Source: Lientehia hominis
GTDB lineage: Bacteria; Bacillota; Clostridia; Lachnospirales; Lachnospiraceae
Direction: 5' to 3'
Assembly: GCF_021044755.1 (NCBI RefSeq)
Contig: NZ_JAJNOR010000004.1
Coordinates: 62,001 to 126,000, forward strand
DNA: 64,000 nt
Shown here: positions 33,852 through 44,400 of the stretch, piece by piece
Layout: every line of letters starts with the position of its first letter
Position numbering within the stretch: the first letter of the stretch is position 1
Translations under genes and position numbers: made by a program
Notes under the pieces: model-generated
Told to the model about the DNA's origin: nothing
Database searches by the model: none
What the model saw: the letters and a program-made list of their open reading frames with translations, nothing else

Positions 33852-34304
33852 ATGTCAGATGATTATAACGCCCTCTCTTACCGTCATAAGTTACGGGTCG
33901 CTTTCCGGACGGCTCTCATCCTGCTGGCCGTGGTGCTGGGGGTAGCAGTGCCGGCGGTATGGTGCTGGGAACAGTCTGTATTGAAGCGGCAGACACTTCG
34001 GGAGGCGAAGAACGTACTGGAAAATATGGATCTTCTTTCCCTGGAATATTATGGCTTTGGTGAGCCTCTCGCTGACTCGAGCCGGCCCAGCGGCCTGTCC
34101 GAGTACGCAGAGGAAGAAATCCGCCGGTTTGCCGGCGTAGAGGGAGAAATCCATCTGGCGGCATGGAATCAGAAAGAGAGCGCTGTGACTGCCATGACGT
34201 ATCAGAAGGGGAAATATCTGGTACAGTTCCGCCGGGAGAAGGCGGGAGAAAACGGGACCTGGGAAGTATACAGGAGCCTGCACCGATATGGGAAACAGAG
34301 CTAA
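33852..34304 (+). CDS. Single-span membrane protein in the pilus operon, function unknown
   Basis: 150 residues. A cytoplasmic tail of about 18 residues precedes one helix at about 19-38, and the rest is outside, with a Tyr- and Arg-rich strand region at the end (TYQKGKYLVQF). It lacks a prepilin cleavage motif. The helix placement resembles assembly-platform or pilot proteins more than a pilin. It lies between the major prepilin and the peptidase gene, so a role in pilus biogenesis is likely, but I recognise no family. Confidence 0.65.
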   Translation: MSDDYNALSYRHKLRVAFRTALILLAVVLGVAVPAVWCWEQSVLKRQTLREAKNVLENMDLLSLEYYGFGEPLADSSRPSGLSEYAEEEIRRFAGVEGEIHLAAWNQKESAVTAMTYQKGKYLVQFRREKAGENGTWEVYRSLHRYGKQS

Positions 34305-34415
34305 AGGGGATTCGGTCCGGCAGGAGCGCCGGGCGGAATCTCTATTCCCTTATGAGGGCTTATAGAGAGTCTTTATAGGAAGATTACAGGGCCGTCGGGC
34401 CGGAAAGAGAAGACA

Positions 34416-35186
34416 GTGCTGCTTTTTTATGAGATTTTTTTGGGGCTCCTGATTTTTTTGGCCGGAGCCTGTGTGTTTTCATTTTTGAATGTCATCGTAT
34501 ACCGGGTTCCCCGGCATATGTCATTTATAAAAGGCTTTTCCATATGCCCGGCCTGCGGGCACAGGCTCAGGGCGGGGGATCTGGTCCCGGTCTTGAGCTA
34601 TCTTTTGCTGAGGGGAAAATGCCGGTATTGTAAAAAGCCCATAGGTTTGAGAGATACTGTGACAGAGCTTCTCGGAGGGGGCGCGGCTCTTTTGTGTGCG
34701 GCGCACTATGTAGAGTGGCCGGAAGCGCTCACAGTCTTTCTTTTTTTCTCTGCCCTGATTGTGACGGCGCTTATCGATGCGGATACCATGGAGATTCCGG
34801 ATGGCTGCTGTATAGCGCTTACGGCTCTGGCGGCAGTCTCGGTTTTTACGATGGGCGGCACATCCATCCTTTCGCGGATAGTCGGAATGGTCTGCGTCAG
34901 TGTTCCGATGCTTTTGGTGACCTTGATCGTCAAAGGGGCATTCGGCGGCGGAGATATCAAGCTGACCGCGGCGGCAGGGCTGCTTTTGGGCTGGAAGCTC
35001 ATGCTGATATCCGGGGCTATAGCGGTTTTTCTGGGAGGCGGCTACGGGATATACCTGCTCGCTTCCGGAAAGAAAAAGAGAAAAGACCATTTTGCTTTTG
35101 GGCCTTTTTTATGTGCAGGAATGGCTGTTGGAATCTTATACGGGCAGCCGCTTATTGACTGGTATCTGGGCTTTTTGTTATACTGA
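34416..35186 (+). CDS. pilD: Type IV prepilin peptidase/N-methyltransferase
   Basis: 256 residues from GTG 34416, with GGAAAGAG upstream. This A24 membrane aspartyl protease removes prepilin leaders and methylates the new N-terminus. The N-terminal region has FLNVIVYRVP and two CxxC pairs (CPACG and CRYCK), typical of bifunctional enzymes. Catalytic aspartates lie in DADTMEIPD and in the GGGD motif of FGGGDIKL. Seven to eight membrane helices are predicted. It would process the major prepilin, the giant protein and the minor pilins of this operon. Confidence 0.93.
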   Translation: MLLFYEIFLGLLIFLAGACVFSFLNVIVYRVPRHMSFIKGFSICPACGHRLRAGDLVPVLSYLLLRGKCRYCKKPIGLRDTVTELLGGGAALLCAAHYVEWPEALTVFLFFSALIVTALIDADTMEIPDGCCIALTALAAVSVFTMGGTSILSRIVGMVCVSVPMLLVTLIVKGAFGGGDIKLTAAAGLLLGWKLMLISGAIAVFLGGGYGIYLLASGKKKRKDHFAFGPFLCAGMAVGILYGQPLIDWYLGFLLY

Positions 35187-35227
35187 GAGTATCGGATCAT
35201 CATAAAGGATATGGGAAGAGGAGCTTT

Positions 35228-36427
35228 ATGGCACAATATAAATATAAAGCACAGACATATGAAGGAAAGAAAAAATCAGGCGTCATGAATGCGGCAGACG
35301 AAGCGGAACTCCAGCAGCGTCTGCGGGAAGAGGGAGCCCTTTTGCTTTCCGCGAAGCTTACAGACCAGCGGAAGGCGGAGCGTCAGATAAAGCCGAAAGC
35401 GTTATCTGACTTTTCCAGACAGCTTGGAACTCTGATCTCTGCCGGTGTGACTCTGGTACGTTCGCTGAATATCATTGCGTCCTCAGAGTCCATTAAGCCC
35501 AGAGAGCAGCGGATATATGAAGACATGCTCCGCCAGATCCGGCAGGGCGTTTCTTTGTCGGATGCGATGGAGGCGCAGAACGGCGCGTTTCCTCCACTGA
35601 TGGTATACATGTTCCGTTCGGCGGAAAGCAGCGGGAATCTGGACCAGGTAGCCGTGCAGATGGCGGATCATTATGAGAAAGACCACAGGCTGAATGCCAA
35701 AATATCTACTTCCATGGTGTATCCGAAGATTCTGGGGGTCATGATCATCGGTGTCATCCTCGTGCTGACAAAGTTTGTCATGCCTCAGTTCCAGGAGCTG
35801 TTCGACCAGATGGAGACCTTGCCCCTGCCGACCAGGATCCTATATGCCGTAAGTGATTTCATGGCCGGATACTGGGTGCTGGTGATCGTACTGATACTTG
35901 GAATGTGGATCGGCATCCGGGCGCTTCTGCGGGTGCAGAGAGTACGGGTCTGGTGGCACAGAAAAAAGCTTCATATTCCTTTGCTGGGAAAGTTATGGAA
36001 GACGATTTGCACCTCTCGGTTTTCCCGTACCTTGAGCGCCCTTTATGCGTCGGGTATCCCTATTGTTCCGGCGCTTCAGATCGCGAGGAAGACGATCGGA
36101 AATGATTATATCGATGCCCAATTTGACGACGTGATCCCTTTTGTGAGGGCAGGCAATAATTTGAGCGACGGTCTGGATATGGTAGACGGATTTGTGAGGA
36201 AGCTTTCTGATTCCATAAGGGTAGGGGAAGAAACAGGGAGTCTGGATACGATGCTCTTATCCACGTCGAACGCTCTGGAATTTGATGCGGATGCCGCCGT
36301 CACCAAGATGGTTTCCTACGTAGAACCGGTCATGCTCATTATTATGGGCATCATAGTGGCTTTTGTTATGGTAGCGGTATTCAGCGCGCTTTATGGTTCT
36401 TATGATTCCATTGCGGGCATGGAATAA
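35228..36427 (+). CDS. pilC: Type IV pilus inner-membrane platform protein (PilC/GspF)
   Basis: 399 residues. Two homologous GspF cytoplasmic domains (about 65-190 and 270-390) are each followed by hydrophobic helices, three in all. Typical segments are SDFSRQLGTLISAGVTLVRS near the start of the first domain and SRFSRTLSALYASGIPIVPAL in the second, with MLIIMGIIVAFVMVAVFSALYGSY at the end. The platform converts ATPase motion into pilin extrusion and docking. AGAGGAG precedes ATG 35228. Confidence 0.93.
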   Translation: MAQYKYKAQTYEGKKKSGVMNAADEAELQQRLREEGALLLSAKLTDQRKAERQIKPKALSDFSRQLGTLISAGVTLVRSLNIIASSESIKPREQRIYEDMLRQIRQGVSLSDAMEAQNGAFPPLMVYMFRSAESSGNLDQVAVQMADHYEKDHRLNAKISTSMVYPKILGVMIIGVILVLTKFVMPQFQELFDQMETLPLPTRILYAVSDFMAGYWVLVIVLILGMWIGIRALLRVQRVRVWWHRKKLHIPLLGKLWKTICTSRFSRTLSALYASGIPIVPALQIARKTIGNDYIDAQFDDVIPFVRAGNNLSDGLDMVDGFVRKLSDSIRVGEETGSLDTMLLSTSNALEFDADAAVTKMVSYVEPVMLIIMGIIVAFVMVAVFSALYGSYDSIAGME

Positions 36428-36439
36428 GGAGGAAGAGCT

Positions 36440-37912
36440 ATGCTGATAGTATATTTGTCAAACCGATATATCCGGGTGGTGTCTGGTGAAGCTTCCGGCG
36501 GACATATCACAGTCCGCGGCCTTTACTATACGGTGGACCACAGAGGCTGCATTCTCAATGGAACCGTTACTGATGAAGAAGGGTTCCTGGAGATTATCCG
36601 GGAGCTGTGGGAGAGCAACGGCCTGCCGAAAAAAGATGTGAATCTGGTGATTGACAGCAGCCAGTTCACGGCCAGGGTGATTGACGTACCGGCCCAGAAG
36701 CCGGCGCAGACCATTCAGTATCTGAGCCGGGAATTTACAGACGTCGGGAGGATATCAAATCCTGTCTACGGCTGTTTTCCGATGCCGGATGAGAAAGAAC
36801 ATAAAGCGAAGATACAGACGGTTTATGCGTCTGTGGTGCAGAAGGAGTTCATAAGCGGATATCTGGATCTTTTTGAACGCCTGGGAATCACCATAGACAG
36901 CGTGGAATGCGCATCCGGGGCCATGGTACGGCTTCTGGCATGTCTGCCTCAGCTGAGAGGGATGACCGGGATCGTGCAGTTTGTGGACGATATGATATTG
37001 GTGAATGTGCTGCTTGTAGAGGGCAGGTACGAGTATTCCAGCAGGAACCGCCTGTTTTCCGATGCGGGGACCAGGGAGTTCGCGGCGGAGGTGGCCAGGG
37101 CGGTGAACGGTATCCTGCAGTTCGCAAAGGCCCAGAACATACCTCAGAAGATATCCGTGGTCTATATTGCCGGTTTTTCAAGGGAAGACGTTTCCTTCTA
37201 TCATGACAGCATCCGTCAGATAAACGACGGACTCAGAGTTGAGGAGCTGGACGGAAGCCATATCGTGTCTGGTGGGCGGAACAGCCAGCCGTACCAGTGT
37301 TTTTCCAATTTTGCGGTGGCCATCGGCGGACTAATTAAGACCGGGGCAAAGACCAACATCATGAGCCAAATGCGGCGGAACCCGGAAAGCCAGGAGCTCA
37401 AGAAAAGACGGAGAAGGGTATGGGTCCCTCTGTCGGTGCTGGGGCTGGTCATGGCGGCTGCAGTGACGGCGGCCGGCGTCTACTCTCTTTATCTTTCCTC
37501 CGCCTTGAGAGAGGTTCAGGATTACAACAGCCGTGCTGACGTACTGGCAGACTGTGAGGAATACGATAACCTGAAGCAGGAGATTCAGACCGCTGGCAGC
37601 CTGAATAAAAATCTGACGGGTCTTCGGTCCAGTATTTTGGAATATCCCGTGGTAGACAGCACCGTAGAACAGGTGCTCTCCTACTGCGCGGCAGGGTTGG
37701 TATCGGCGGAAATAAGCAGCTATGATTCTGGAACGGGAGTCGTCAGCTTCCATACCAGTGCGGGAAATGTGGATCAGATCCACCAGTTCGCAACTCTGCT
37801 CAGTCAGCAGGATATTTTCGCGTCCGTGGATTACAGCGGATATACCCAGTCATCCGACGGCAGCTGGAGCGTGAAGGTAAATTGTGTCATGGCAGGCAGA
37901 CAGGGGGAATAG
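36440..37912 (+). CDS. PilM-PilN fusion protein
   Basis: 490 residues combining two normally separate alignment-complex proteins. Residues about 1-300 are PilM-like, an actin-fold protein (start LIVYLSNRYIRVVSG; later VAIGGLIKTG). The join has a PilN-style basic stretch (KKRRRRVW), and a transmembrane helix follows at about 332-355. The remaining periplasmic-type part (about 355-490) is coiled then ferredoxin-like, as in PilN. In most T4P systems PilM binds a short N-terminal peptide of PilN, so a covalent fusion is functionally sensible. GGAGGAAG precedes ATG 36440, and PilO follows 4 bp after the stop. Confidence 0.8.
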   Translation: MLIVYLSNRYIRVVSGEASGGHITVRGLYYTVDHRGCILNGTVTDEEGFLEIIRELWESNGLPKKDVNLVIDSSQFTARVIDVPAQKPAQTIQYLSREFTDVGRISNPVYGCFPMPDEKEHKAKIQTVYASVVQKEFISGYLDLFERLGITIDSVECASGAMVRLLACLPQLRGMTGIVQFVDDMILVNVLLVEGRYEYSSRNRLFSDAGTREFAAEVARAVNGILQFAKAQNIPQKISVVYIAGFSREDVSFYHDSIRQINDGLRVEELDGSHIVSGGRNSQPYQCFSNFAVAIGGLIKTGAKTNIMSQMRRNPESQELKKRRRRVWVPLSVLGLVMAAAVTAAGVYSLYLSSALREVQDYNSRADVLADCEEYDNLKQEIQTAGSLNKNLTGLRSSILEYPVVDSTVEQVLSYCAAGLVSAEISSYDSGTGVVSFHTSAGNVDQIHQFATLLSQQDIFASVDYSGYTQSSDGSWSVKVNCVMAGRQGE

Positions 37913-37916
37913 GAAT

Positions 37917-38648
37917 ATGACGTTAAAATTGACAGAACGGGATAAAAAACTTCTGGTCTTCCTGACGGCCTTTGTCATTGTTGTCGGCTTGGGATTCGGG
38001 GTACTTTTTCCGCTGCTGGAAAAAAATGAGAAGAAAGCCGAAGCTCTGTCCGAAGCCAGGCTTGAAAGGCTGGAAAAAGAGCGGAAGAGTTCGATGCTGG
38101 GAGACATGAGGACGAAAGTGGATTCCATGAAGGAGGAGCTCTCTGACTCTCAGAGGAGCTTTTATGAGATCACTCCCAGTATGGGGATCGATAAGATGCT
38201 TACGGGAATGGCCCTTTCCTACGGCCTTGAGGTCAGGGACCTGGATATCGTGATGCCGCAGACAGGAGACTACACGTCCCTTACCGGCTATACGGAGATT
38301 CTTCTTAAGCTTGTTTCTCAAAACGGCGGAGGGGAAAGCGCTTCCGTTTATTCCGGAGCGTATACGGCGGATATCACCATGATCATGAAGGGCGGCCGTG
38401 AGGGGCTTCAGTCTATGCTGGATGCCTGTGCCGCCCAGGAGCCGAAGCTTCGGATATCGGAGTTTTACTGGCAGGCGGAGAAGGAAAAAGAAGGACAGTT
38501 CATCCTGTCAGTCTCGATGGAGCTATATATGTATGAGGATATCGATCAGTATACGGCGCTTCAGAAAATACTGGCTGCCGAGGAGACCGAGGCGCCTGCA
38601 GACGGCGTTCAGGATGGGACGGAGGCCGGAGAGCTTCCGGAAGAATGA
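37917..38648 (+). CDS. pilO: PilO-like pilus assembly protein
   Basis: 243 residues from ATG 37917, whose ribosome-binding site (AGGGGGAATAGG) overlaps the end of the preceding gene; an upstream in-frame start at 37884 lies inside pilMN. A single helix at about 15-33 is followed by a charged coiled coil (about 34-75) and a ferredoxin-like domain, the architecture of PilO. A Glu-rich tail closes it. It should pair with the PilN part of the preceding fusion. Confidence 0.78.
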   Translation: MTLKLTERDKKLLVFLTAFVIVVGLGFGVLFPLLEKNEKKAEALSEARLERLEKERKSSMLGDMRTKVDSMKEELSDSQRSFYEITPSMGIDKMLTGMALSYGLEVRDLDIVMPQTGDYTSLTGYTEILLKLVSQNGGGESASVYSGAYTADITMIMKGGREGLQSMLDACAAQEPKLRISEFYWQAEKEKEGQFILSVSMELYMYEDIDQYTALQKILAAEETEAPADGVQDGTEAGELPEE

Positions 38649-38660
38649 TAAGAGGGGCTT

Positions 38661-40343
38661 ATGGATAAGAATATCAGGAATCTGAGAATAGGCGATGTAT
38701 TAAAAGAATATGGGTATATTTCGGATGCACAGATAGAGGCGGCCCTGGCATATCAGAAGGAACACCGGAATACACGTATGGGAAGCGCCCTGGTGGAGCT
38801 CGGCTATATCACGGAACAGCAGGTGCTGGAAGCGCTGTCGGAGTGTCTGAACCTCCGCCTCGTGGAAATTTCCAATGTGGACGTGGATGTGGAGGCGGTG
38901 GAGAGTATCCCCCGCCCTCTGGCGGAAAAATATGAGATGCTGGCAGTCCGTCAGGCGGAAGGCGTGCTGACGGTCCTGCTCAACGATCCGATGAATTTTT
39001 ATGGGATAGAGGACATCCGCCAGCTGACAGGAATGCAGTTGGAGATTTGCCTGTGCGAGCTGTCTGTCCTGAAAAATGCCATTAAGTATTACTACGCGGA
39101 AGTGGAGGCCAGAGACGCGGCGAAGATAGCCAATCAGAGCTTTGAAAACCAGCAGCTGGAGGAGTTCGATGTCGCGGAGGAAGGGGACGATGATACACCT
39201 GTCATCAATCTTCTGAACCGGCTGATCAGGCGGGCATACAGCACCAACGCTTCGGATATCCATATAGAGCCCTTTGAGGATAAGACCATTGTCCGTATGA
39301 GAATCGACGGCGTGATCGTCGAATATGTGACTCTTCAGAAAAGCCTCCATGGCTCTCTGATCGCACGTATCAAGATTCTTGGAAATATGGATATCGCGGA
39401 GAGACGGATTCCCCAGGACGGCCATTTCCGGCAGAAGGTAGAGGGAGAGTACGTCAATATCCGTGTTTCGGTCATTCCGACCGTATTCGGAGAAAAGGCA
39501 GTGCTCCGGCTTCTGACAGGAAATGCCAGAGTGGACTATCCCGCCACATACGGGATGGGGGAAGAGGATTTCCTGAAGATGCAGAAGATGCTTCAGTCCC
39601 CCAATGGGATCATCTATTTTACAGGACCTACCGGTTCCGGAAAGACCACAACTCTTTATATGATCCTGGAGGAACTGTCCAAACGGTCTGTCAATATCTC
39701 TACCATAGAAGACCCGGTGGAAAAGAATCTGCAGAAGATCAATCAGATGCAGGTGAACAACCAGGCGGGGCTCACCTTTGAGACCGGCCTGCGCGCCCTG
39801 CTGCGCCAGGATCCGGATATCATAATGGTGGGAGAGACGAGGGATGTGGAGACCGCGGCCATATCGGTGCGCGCGGCCATCACCGGCCACCTGGTGTTTT
39901 CCACTCTTCATACCAACGATGCCGTTTCCTCCATCGTCCGCCTGGAGGATATGGGGCTTCAGCCTTATATGGTCTCCAGCTCCCTTGTGGGGATCATTGC
40001 CCAGCGTCTGATGCGCAAGGTATGCCCCGACTGCGGAGAGAGCGTTATTCCCACTGAGGAAGAGAGACAGATTCTGGGGGAAGACGTAAAAACCATCAGA
40101 CAGGCGAAGGGGTGCCCTCTCTGCAATTATACTGGTTACAGGGGACGGACCGCGATTCATGAGATCATACAGATCGACAGGCCCATAAGGAAAATGATAC
40201 AGGAGGGCGCTTCCGTGGAAGAAATCCAGGATTATGCGGTGATGAAACAAGGGATGCGCACGCTGAGAGAATGTGGCATAAATCTGGTAAAAGAAGGGAT
40301 CACCACAGCCGAGGAGCTTAAAAAGGTGGCATATTATTCGTAG
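38661..40343 (+). CDS. pilB: Type IV pilus extension ATPase (PilB/GspE)
   Basis: 560 residues. N-terminal T2SSE_N domain (about 10-150) is followed by the secretion ATPase core. Walker A GPTGSGKT lies at 322-329, followed by the Asp box, LLRQDPDIIMVGETRD as Walker B, and the His box HLVFSTLHTNDA. The zinc-binding tetracysteine (CPDCG with CPLC) typical of PilB/GspE is present near 450-490. It powers pilin polymerisation. AGAGGGG precedes ATG 38661. Confidence 0.95.
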   Translation: MDKNIRNLRIGDVLKEYGYISDAQIEAALAYQKEHRNTRMGSALVELGYITEQQVLEALSECLNLRLVEISNVDVDVEAVESIPRPLAEKYEMLAVRQAEGVLTVLLNDPMNFYGIEDIRQLTGMQLEICLCELSVLKNAIKYYYAEVEARDAAKIANQSFENQQLEEFDVAEEGDDDTPVINLLNRLIRRAYSTNASDIHIEPFEDKTIVRMRIDGVIVEYVTLQKSLHGSLIARIKILGNMDIAERRIPQDGHFRQKVEGEYVNIRVSVIPTVFGEKAVLRLLTGNARVDYPATYGMGEEDFLKMQKMLQSPNGIIYFTGPTGSGKTTTLYMILEELSKRSVNISTIEDPVEKNLQKINQMQVNNQAGLTFETGLRALLRQDPDIIMVGETRDVETAAISVRAAITGHLVFSTLHTNDAVSSIVRLEDMGLQPYMVSSSLVGIIAQRLMRKVCPDCGESVIPTEEERQILGEDVKTIRQAKGCPLCNYTGYRGRTAIHEIIQIDRPIRKMIQEGASVEEIQDYAVMKQGMRTLRECGINLVKEGITTAEELKKVAYYS

Positions 40344-40361
40344 ACAGGAGTCGGAGAGCTT

Positions 40362-41411
40362 ATGTATGATATAAACAGAATCATTTATATGGGAAGAGAG
40401 CTGGAGGCTTCGGATATCCATATTTCAGCCGGACAGCCGCTTCTCATCCGCAGATATGGAAAGCTGGAAGAAGCACCGCTGCAGCCCACGGAGGCGGAGA
40501 CGGAGGAGATGCTCTACGGCCTTTTGGACGGGCGGCAGAACGAGTGGCTGAAGGAGGGGAAAGACATTGACTTCGCGGTTCAGACTCAGGACGGAAACCG
40601 CCAGAGGATCAACGTCTTCCGCCAGCAGAACCGGATCGCTGCGGCCATCCGTCTGCTGAGCAGCCATATACCGAGTCTTAAAGAGCTGCATCTTCCAGAG
40701 AAGCTCTATGAGCTGGCGGCAGAACCGAGAGGACTGGTGCTGGTGACCGGTCCTACCGGAAGCGGAAAATCCACGACTTTAGCGTCCATGATCGAGTATA
40801 TCAATCAGAATCAGGCGGTCCATATTATCACTATTGAGGACCCTATTGAATATACTTATGAGGGAAAAAAGGCTCTGATTCATCAAAGGGAGACAGGAAG
40901 GGACACCGCCGGTTTTGCGTCTGCCCTCCGAAGTGCCCTGCGTGAAGACCCGGACATCATCCTCGTGGGGGAGATGCGGGATTTTGAGACTATCCAGGCG
41001 GCCCTGACGGCGGCGGAGACGGGCCATCTGGTCCTGTCCACGCTCCACACAACAGGGGCTGCACAGACCATAGACCGTATCATCGACGCCTGCCCGGCAG
41101 GTTCACAGAACCAGGTGCGTACCCAGCTGGCCGGTGTGCTGAAGGGTGTGATTACCCAATGCCTGATGCCCATGGCAGGCGGCAGAGGCAGGATAGCGGG
41201 GACAGAGGTCCTGCTGGGCACCGATGCGGTGACCAACCTGATCCGGGAAAATAAGAGCCATCAGATGGGAAATGTGATGCAGTCCGGAGGAGCTCTCGGA
41301 ATGCACACTCTGAACATGGACTTAAGGCGTCTGACGGCACAAAATTATATAACAAGAGAGACTGCGTTCCAATATACCAACGACCGGAAGGATCTGGAGC
41401 AATATTTTTAG
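40362..41411 (+). CDS. pilT: Type IV pilus retraction ATPase (PilT)
   Basis: 349 residues, shorter than PilB and without its tetracysteine or N-terminal domain, as expected of PilT. Walker A GPTGSGKS is at 130-137, Walker B ALREDPDIILVGEMRD and the His box GHLVLSTLHTTGA follow, and a C-terminal AIRLL-like motif (AIRLLSSHIP) occurs before Walker A. It powers depolymerisation, so these pili should retract and could support twitching motility or DNA uptake. GGAGAGC precedes ATG 40362. Confidence 0.94.
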   Translation: MYDINRIIYMGRELEASDIHISAGQPLLIRRYGKLEEAPLQPTEAETEEMLYGLLDGRQNEWLKEGKDIDFAVQTQDGNRQRINVFRQQNRIAAAIRLLSSHIPSLKELHLPEKLYELAAEPRGLVLVTGPTGSGKSTTLASMIEYINQNQAVHIITIEDPIEYTYEGKKALIHQRETGRDTAGFASALRSALREDPDIILVGEMRDFETIQAALTAAETGHLVLSTLHTTGAAQTIDRIIDACPAGSQNQVRTQLAGVLKGVITQCLMPMAGGRGRIAGTEVLLGTDAVTNLIRENKSHQMGNVMQSGGALGMHTLNMDLRRLTAQNYITRETAFQYTNDRKDLEQYF

Positions 41412-41426
41412 AAAAGCGGGAGAATC

Positions 41427-44400
41427 ATGAAAGCATTGAAGATCAGGGGGAAGAACAGAAAAGCGGGAAGAAACAGCCGGGGTGGATACACGCTGGTTGA
41501 GTTGATTGTCGTGATCGTGATCCTTTTGATTCTTGCGGGGGCCACTGTTTTTGGGATCACGAGATGGCTGAGTTTTACAGATTTTAAAAGACAGAATGAA
41601 TATGCCCAGACCATTTTTGTGGCGGCCCAGAACCAGCTGACAGAATACAGTGAGAACGGCCGGCTGAGTGAGCTTCAGGCTGCTGTTTCAGACGAAGCAG
41701 GGGAATATGAGCATGTTCTGGATGTCACAAAGCTTAAGGGAATGGACGGAGAACCGTATAAGTTATCTGAGGTCTGGCCTGAAAGCGACAAGGATACCAC
41801 CAGGCCCAACGCATCCCGCTATCAAGGAGAGATATGCTCTCTGATCGGAACAAAGGAGGATTATCAAAACTATCTGGCAGGAAACGCCGGAAAGGAAATG
41901 ACGGCCCTCTATGATATGCTGTCGGCATATCTTTATGATACTTCTATACTTAACGCTGCTGTCTGTGTGGAGTTCACTCCGGAGGACGGCCAGGTGTTTG
42001 CAGTCCTTTACAGTGACAAAAGCACAGGATTTGAATATAATCCGGACAACAAGGCCAAACGGAATACCGTGGATATTTCCAACAGAAAGAGTGACTACCG
42101 TAAAGCGCGGATGATAGGCTATTATGGAGTGGATACTTTATCCAGAGCCACCAGCACCAAGACGGAAAAGCCTTCCATCGGTGAGGTCAGACTGAATAAT
42201 GAAGATACTTTAAATTTCTCTTTCCGGCTGACTAAGGTGAAGACGGCGACTCAGGAATTGGTCTATGAGATCGCGGTCTGCGCCAAAGGGACCAAGAATC
42301 CCCTCTTAGTATTCACTCTGGACGGAAGCCGGCTGAAAAATGAACTGTTTAAATCGGAGGTCGCATGCGGTGTGACCAGATACAGCTATGATGAAAACGG
42401 CAAGAATCCGACGGCGCAGAAGCTGGGAGATTATGAAATTCCCGCCTGGGTGGAAAGCGACGGGACGGTGCGTGTGGTACTGGACGCGGCGGATCTGGGA
42501 GCCACCAGTTCTCTTTATTATGATGTATATGAGGCGCTTACGGGAGAGACGGATACTTTGTCACCTGATCTCAGCAAATTCAAGTCCACTTACAGCTTCC
42601 GCCGCTTCGGCATAAAGGCGGAGGATATTTACTGTACCGTTCAGGGCTCCGGCGTTTATTATAAGACGACTGCGAAAAAGCAGAGCAATTTGGAGAATGC
42701 TTATTTTGGAAGTGTGCGTTCTGTTTCGGCACAGGACCATACTGTGGCTTCATATGCCGTTGAAAACGGACGGCATCTGTATAATATCCGCTATATGGAG
42801 GATTATTCAGAGGAACAGAGGGAAGTGGAGGGCTATGAAGACCTTAAGACGGCCGACAGGGTGATTTATCAGCTGACCTCCGATGTGGACTGGAATATCT
42901 TCGCTGAGAGCGGCAGCCTGTTTGAGACGAATGAATATGGTGAGACGGGGTCCGTATCCGGAGCCGGTTTTCCTTCTTTTAAGCAGCTTAGGGAATGCGC
43001 CGTTTTTGAGGGGAACGGCGGAAAAAGCCATACCATCGGCGGAATTGAAATCTCCGTGAGCCGGAACCAGGAGACGGGGCTCTATGGCGACGGGACGGGA
43101 ATCAGGCCCGCAGGGCTGTTCTTGAAAAATGCAGGCGTGATAAGATACATTTCCCTGGACCGTATCACCGTGTCAGGAGAGGAGCAGACAGGGGCGTTCT
43201 GTGGTGTGAACAGCGGAACGCTGGAGGATCTGACGGTTCTGGATTCAGAACCTTCCACACATCCGAGTACGGTGACGGGAACAGAGGATGTGGGAGGAAT
43301 CACAGGAGCACAGGAAAATGATGTAAATGAGACGGTCATTTACGACGGTCTGGTAAACCGCGCCCGCGTGACAGGGAACGTTTACGTAGGAGGCATTGTA
43401 GGGAGGCTGAAAGCAGAAAAGGACGGCGAGATCCTCGTGGAAGGCTGCCAGAATTACGGACCGGTGGAAGCGTCTGGGGATGATCCCGCGGAGGCCAGAT
43501 ATATAGGAGGAATAACAGGATACAGCGAAAATATTACCGGAGATCATGACGGACTGATCATAAGGGACTGTATCAGTTCTCCTCAGTACACAGATTCGTA
43601 TCTGGAGGAGATATTGGGAGATCGCGCCGGTCTGGAAAAAAGACTTCGCGGAGTCTATGTGGGCGGCATAGTGGGATATAATAAGTCTGCTTCCATTGAA
43701 TCCTGCAGCACAGAAGAAGAGACCGGGAAGGAAGGCTATATTTTTGGGTGGCGTTATGTGGGCGGCATTGCCGGCTTCAGTGAAGGCTCTGAAACTGGGA
43801 TAGACGGCAGCACCGGACATGGAAAAAGCGGTGTGAATGAAGCTAATGTTATCGGCAGTTCTTATGTGGGCGGCATAGTGGGCTGCAGCGCCGGCGTCTG
43901 GAAACAGGATGATAACGGCATCCTTATACCGAAAGAGGACAGAAACCTGTCTTTCCAGGTCAAAAATTGGACGAACAAAGGTGTCGTTCTGGCAGCAGAC
44001 GGATATGCCGGAGGGATTGCCGGTTACAATACGGGACTCATTTTTGCCTGCAGCAGTGAGGTGGACGGAGGCTCTGTCTCAGAAAAACTTTCAGCGGCGG
44101 CTTCTCTGAGCGGCGATTATGCCGGGGGAATTGCCGGGTATAACAATGGGATACTGGGCAATACGGCCCGGGATCTTTCCGGCGCCGTTATTTCCGGACA
44201 GGGAAAGGCTCTGTCGGTGGTATGCTATGTGGCCGGCCGGAATTTTGTGGGCGGGATAGCCGGATACAACGACGTGGATGCTGTTATTGAGGATTATGAA
44301 GTGGCAGGCGGTTATATAAAAGGAAGCGGCTGCTATGCAGGCGGTTATGCCGGTTTCAATGCTTCACTGGCCCTGCTTGCCGATGAGAACGGACAGGGAC

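Noticed and set aside
38700..40421. 573-codon open frame on the minus strand opposite pilB
   Set aside because: It is the antisense shadow of a clearly recognised pilB; the translation is His/Leu-rich without any motif.
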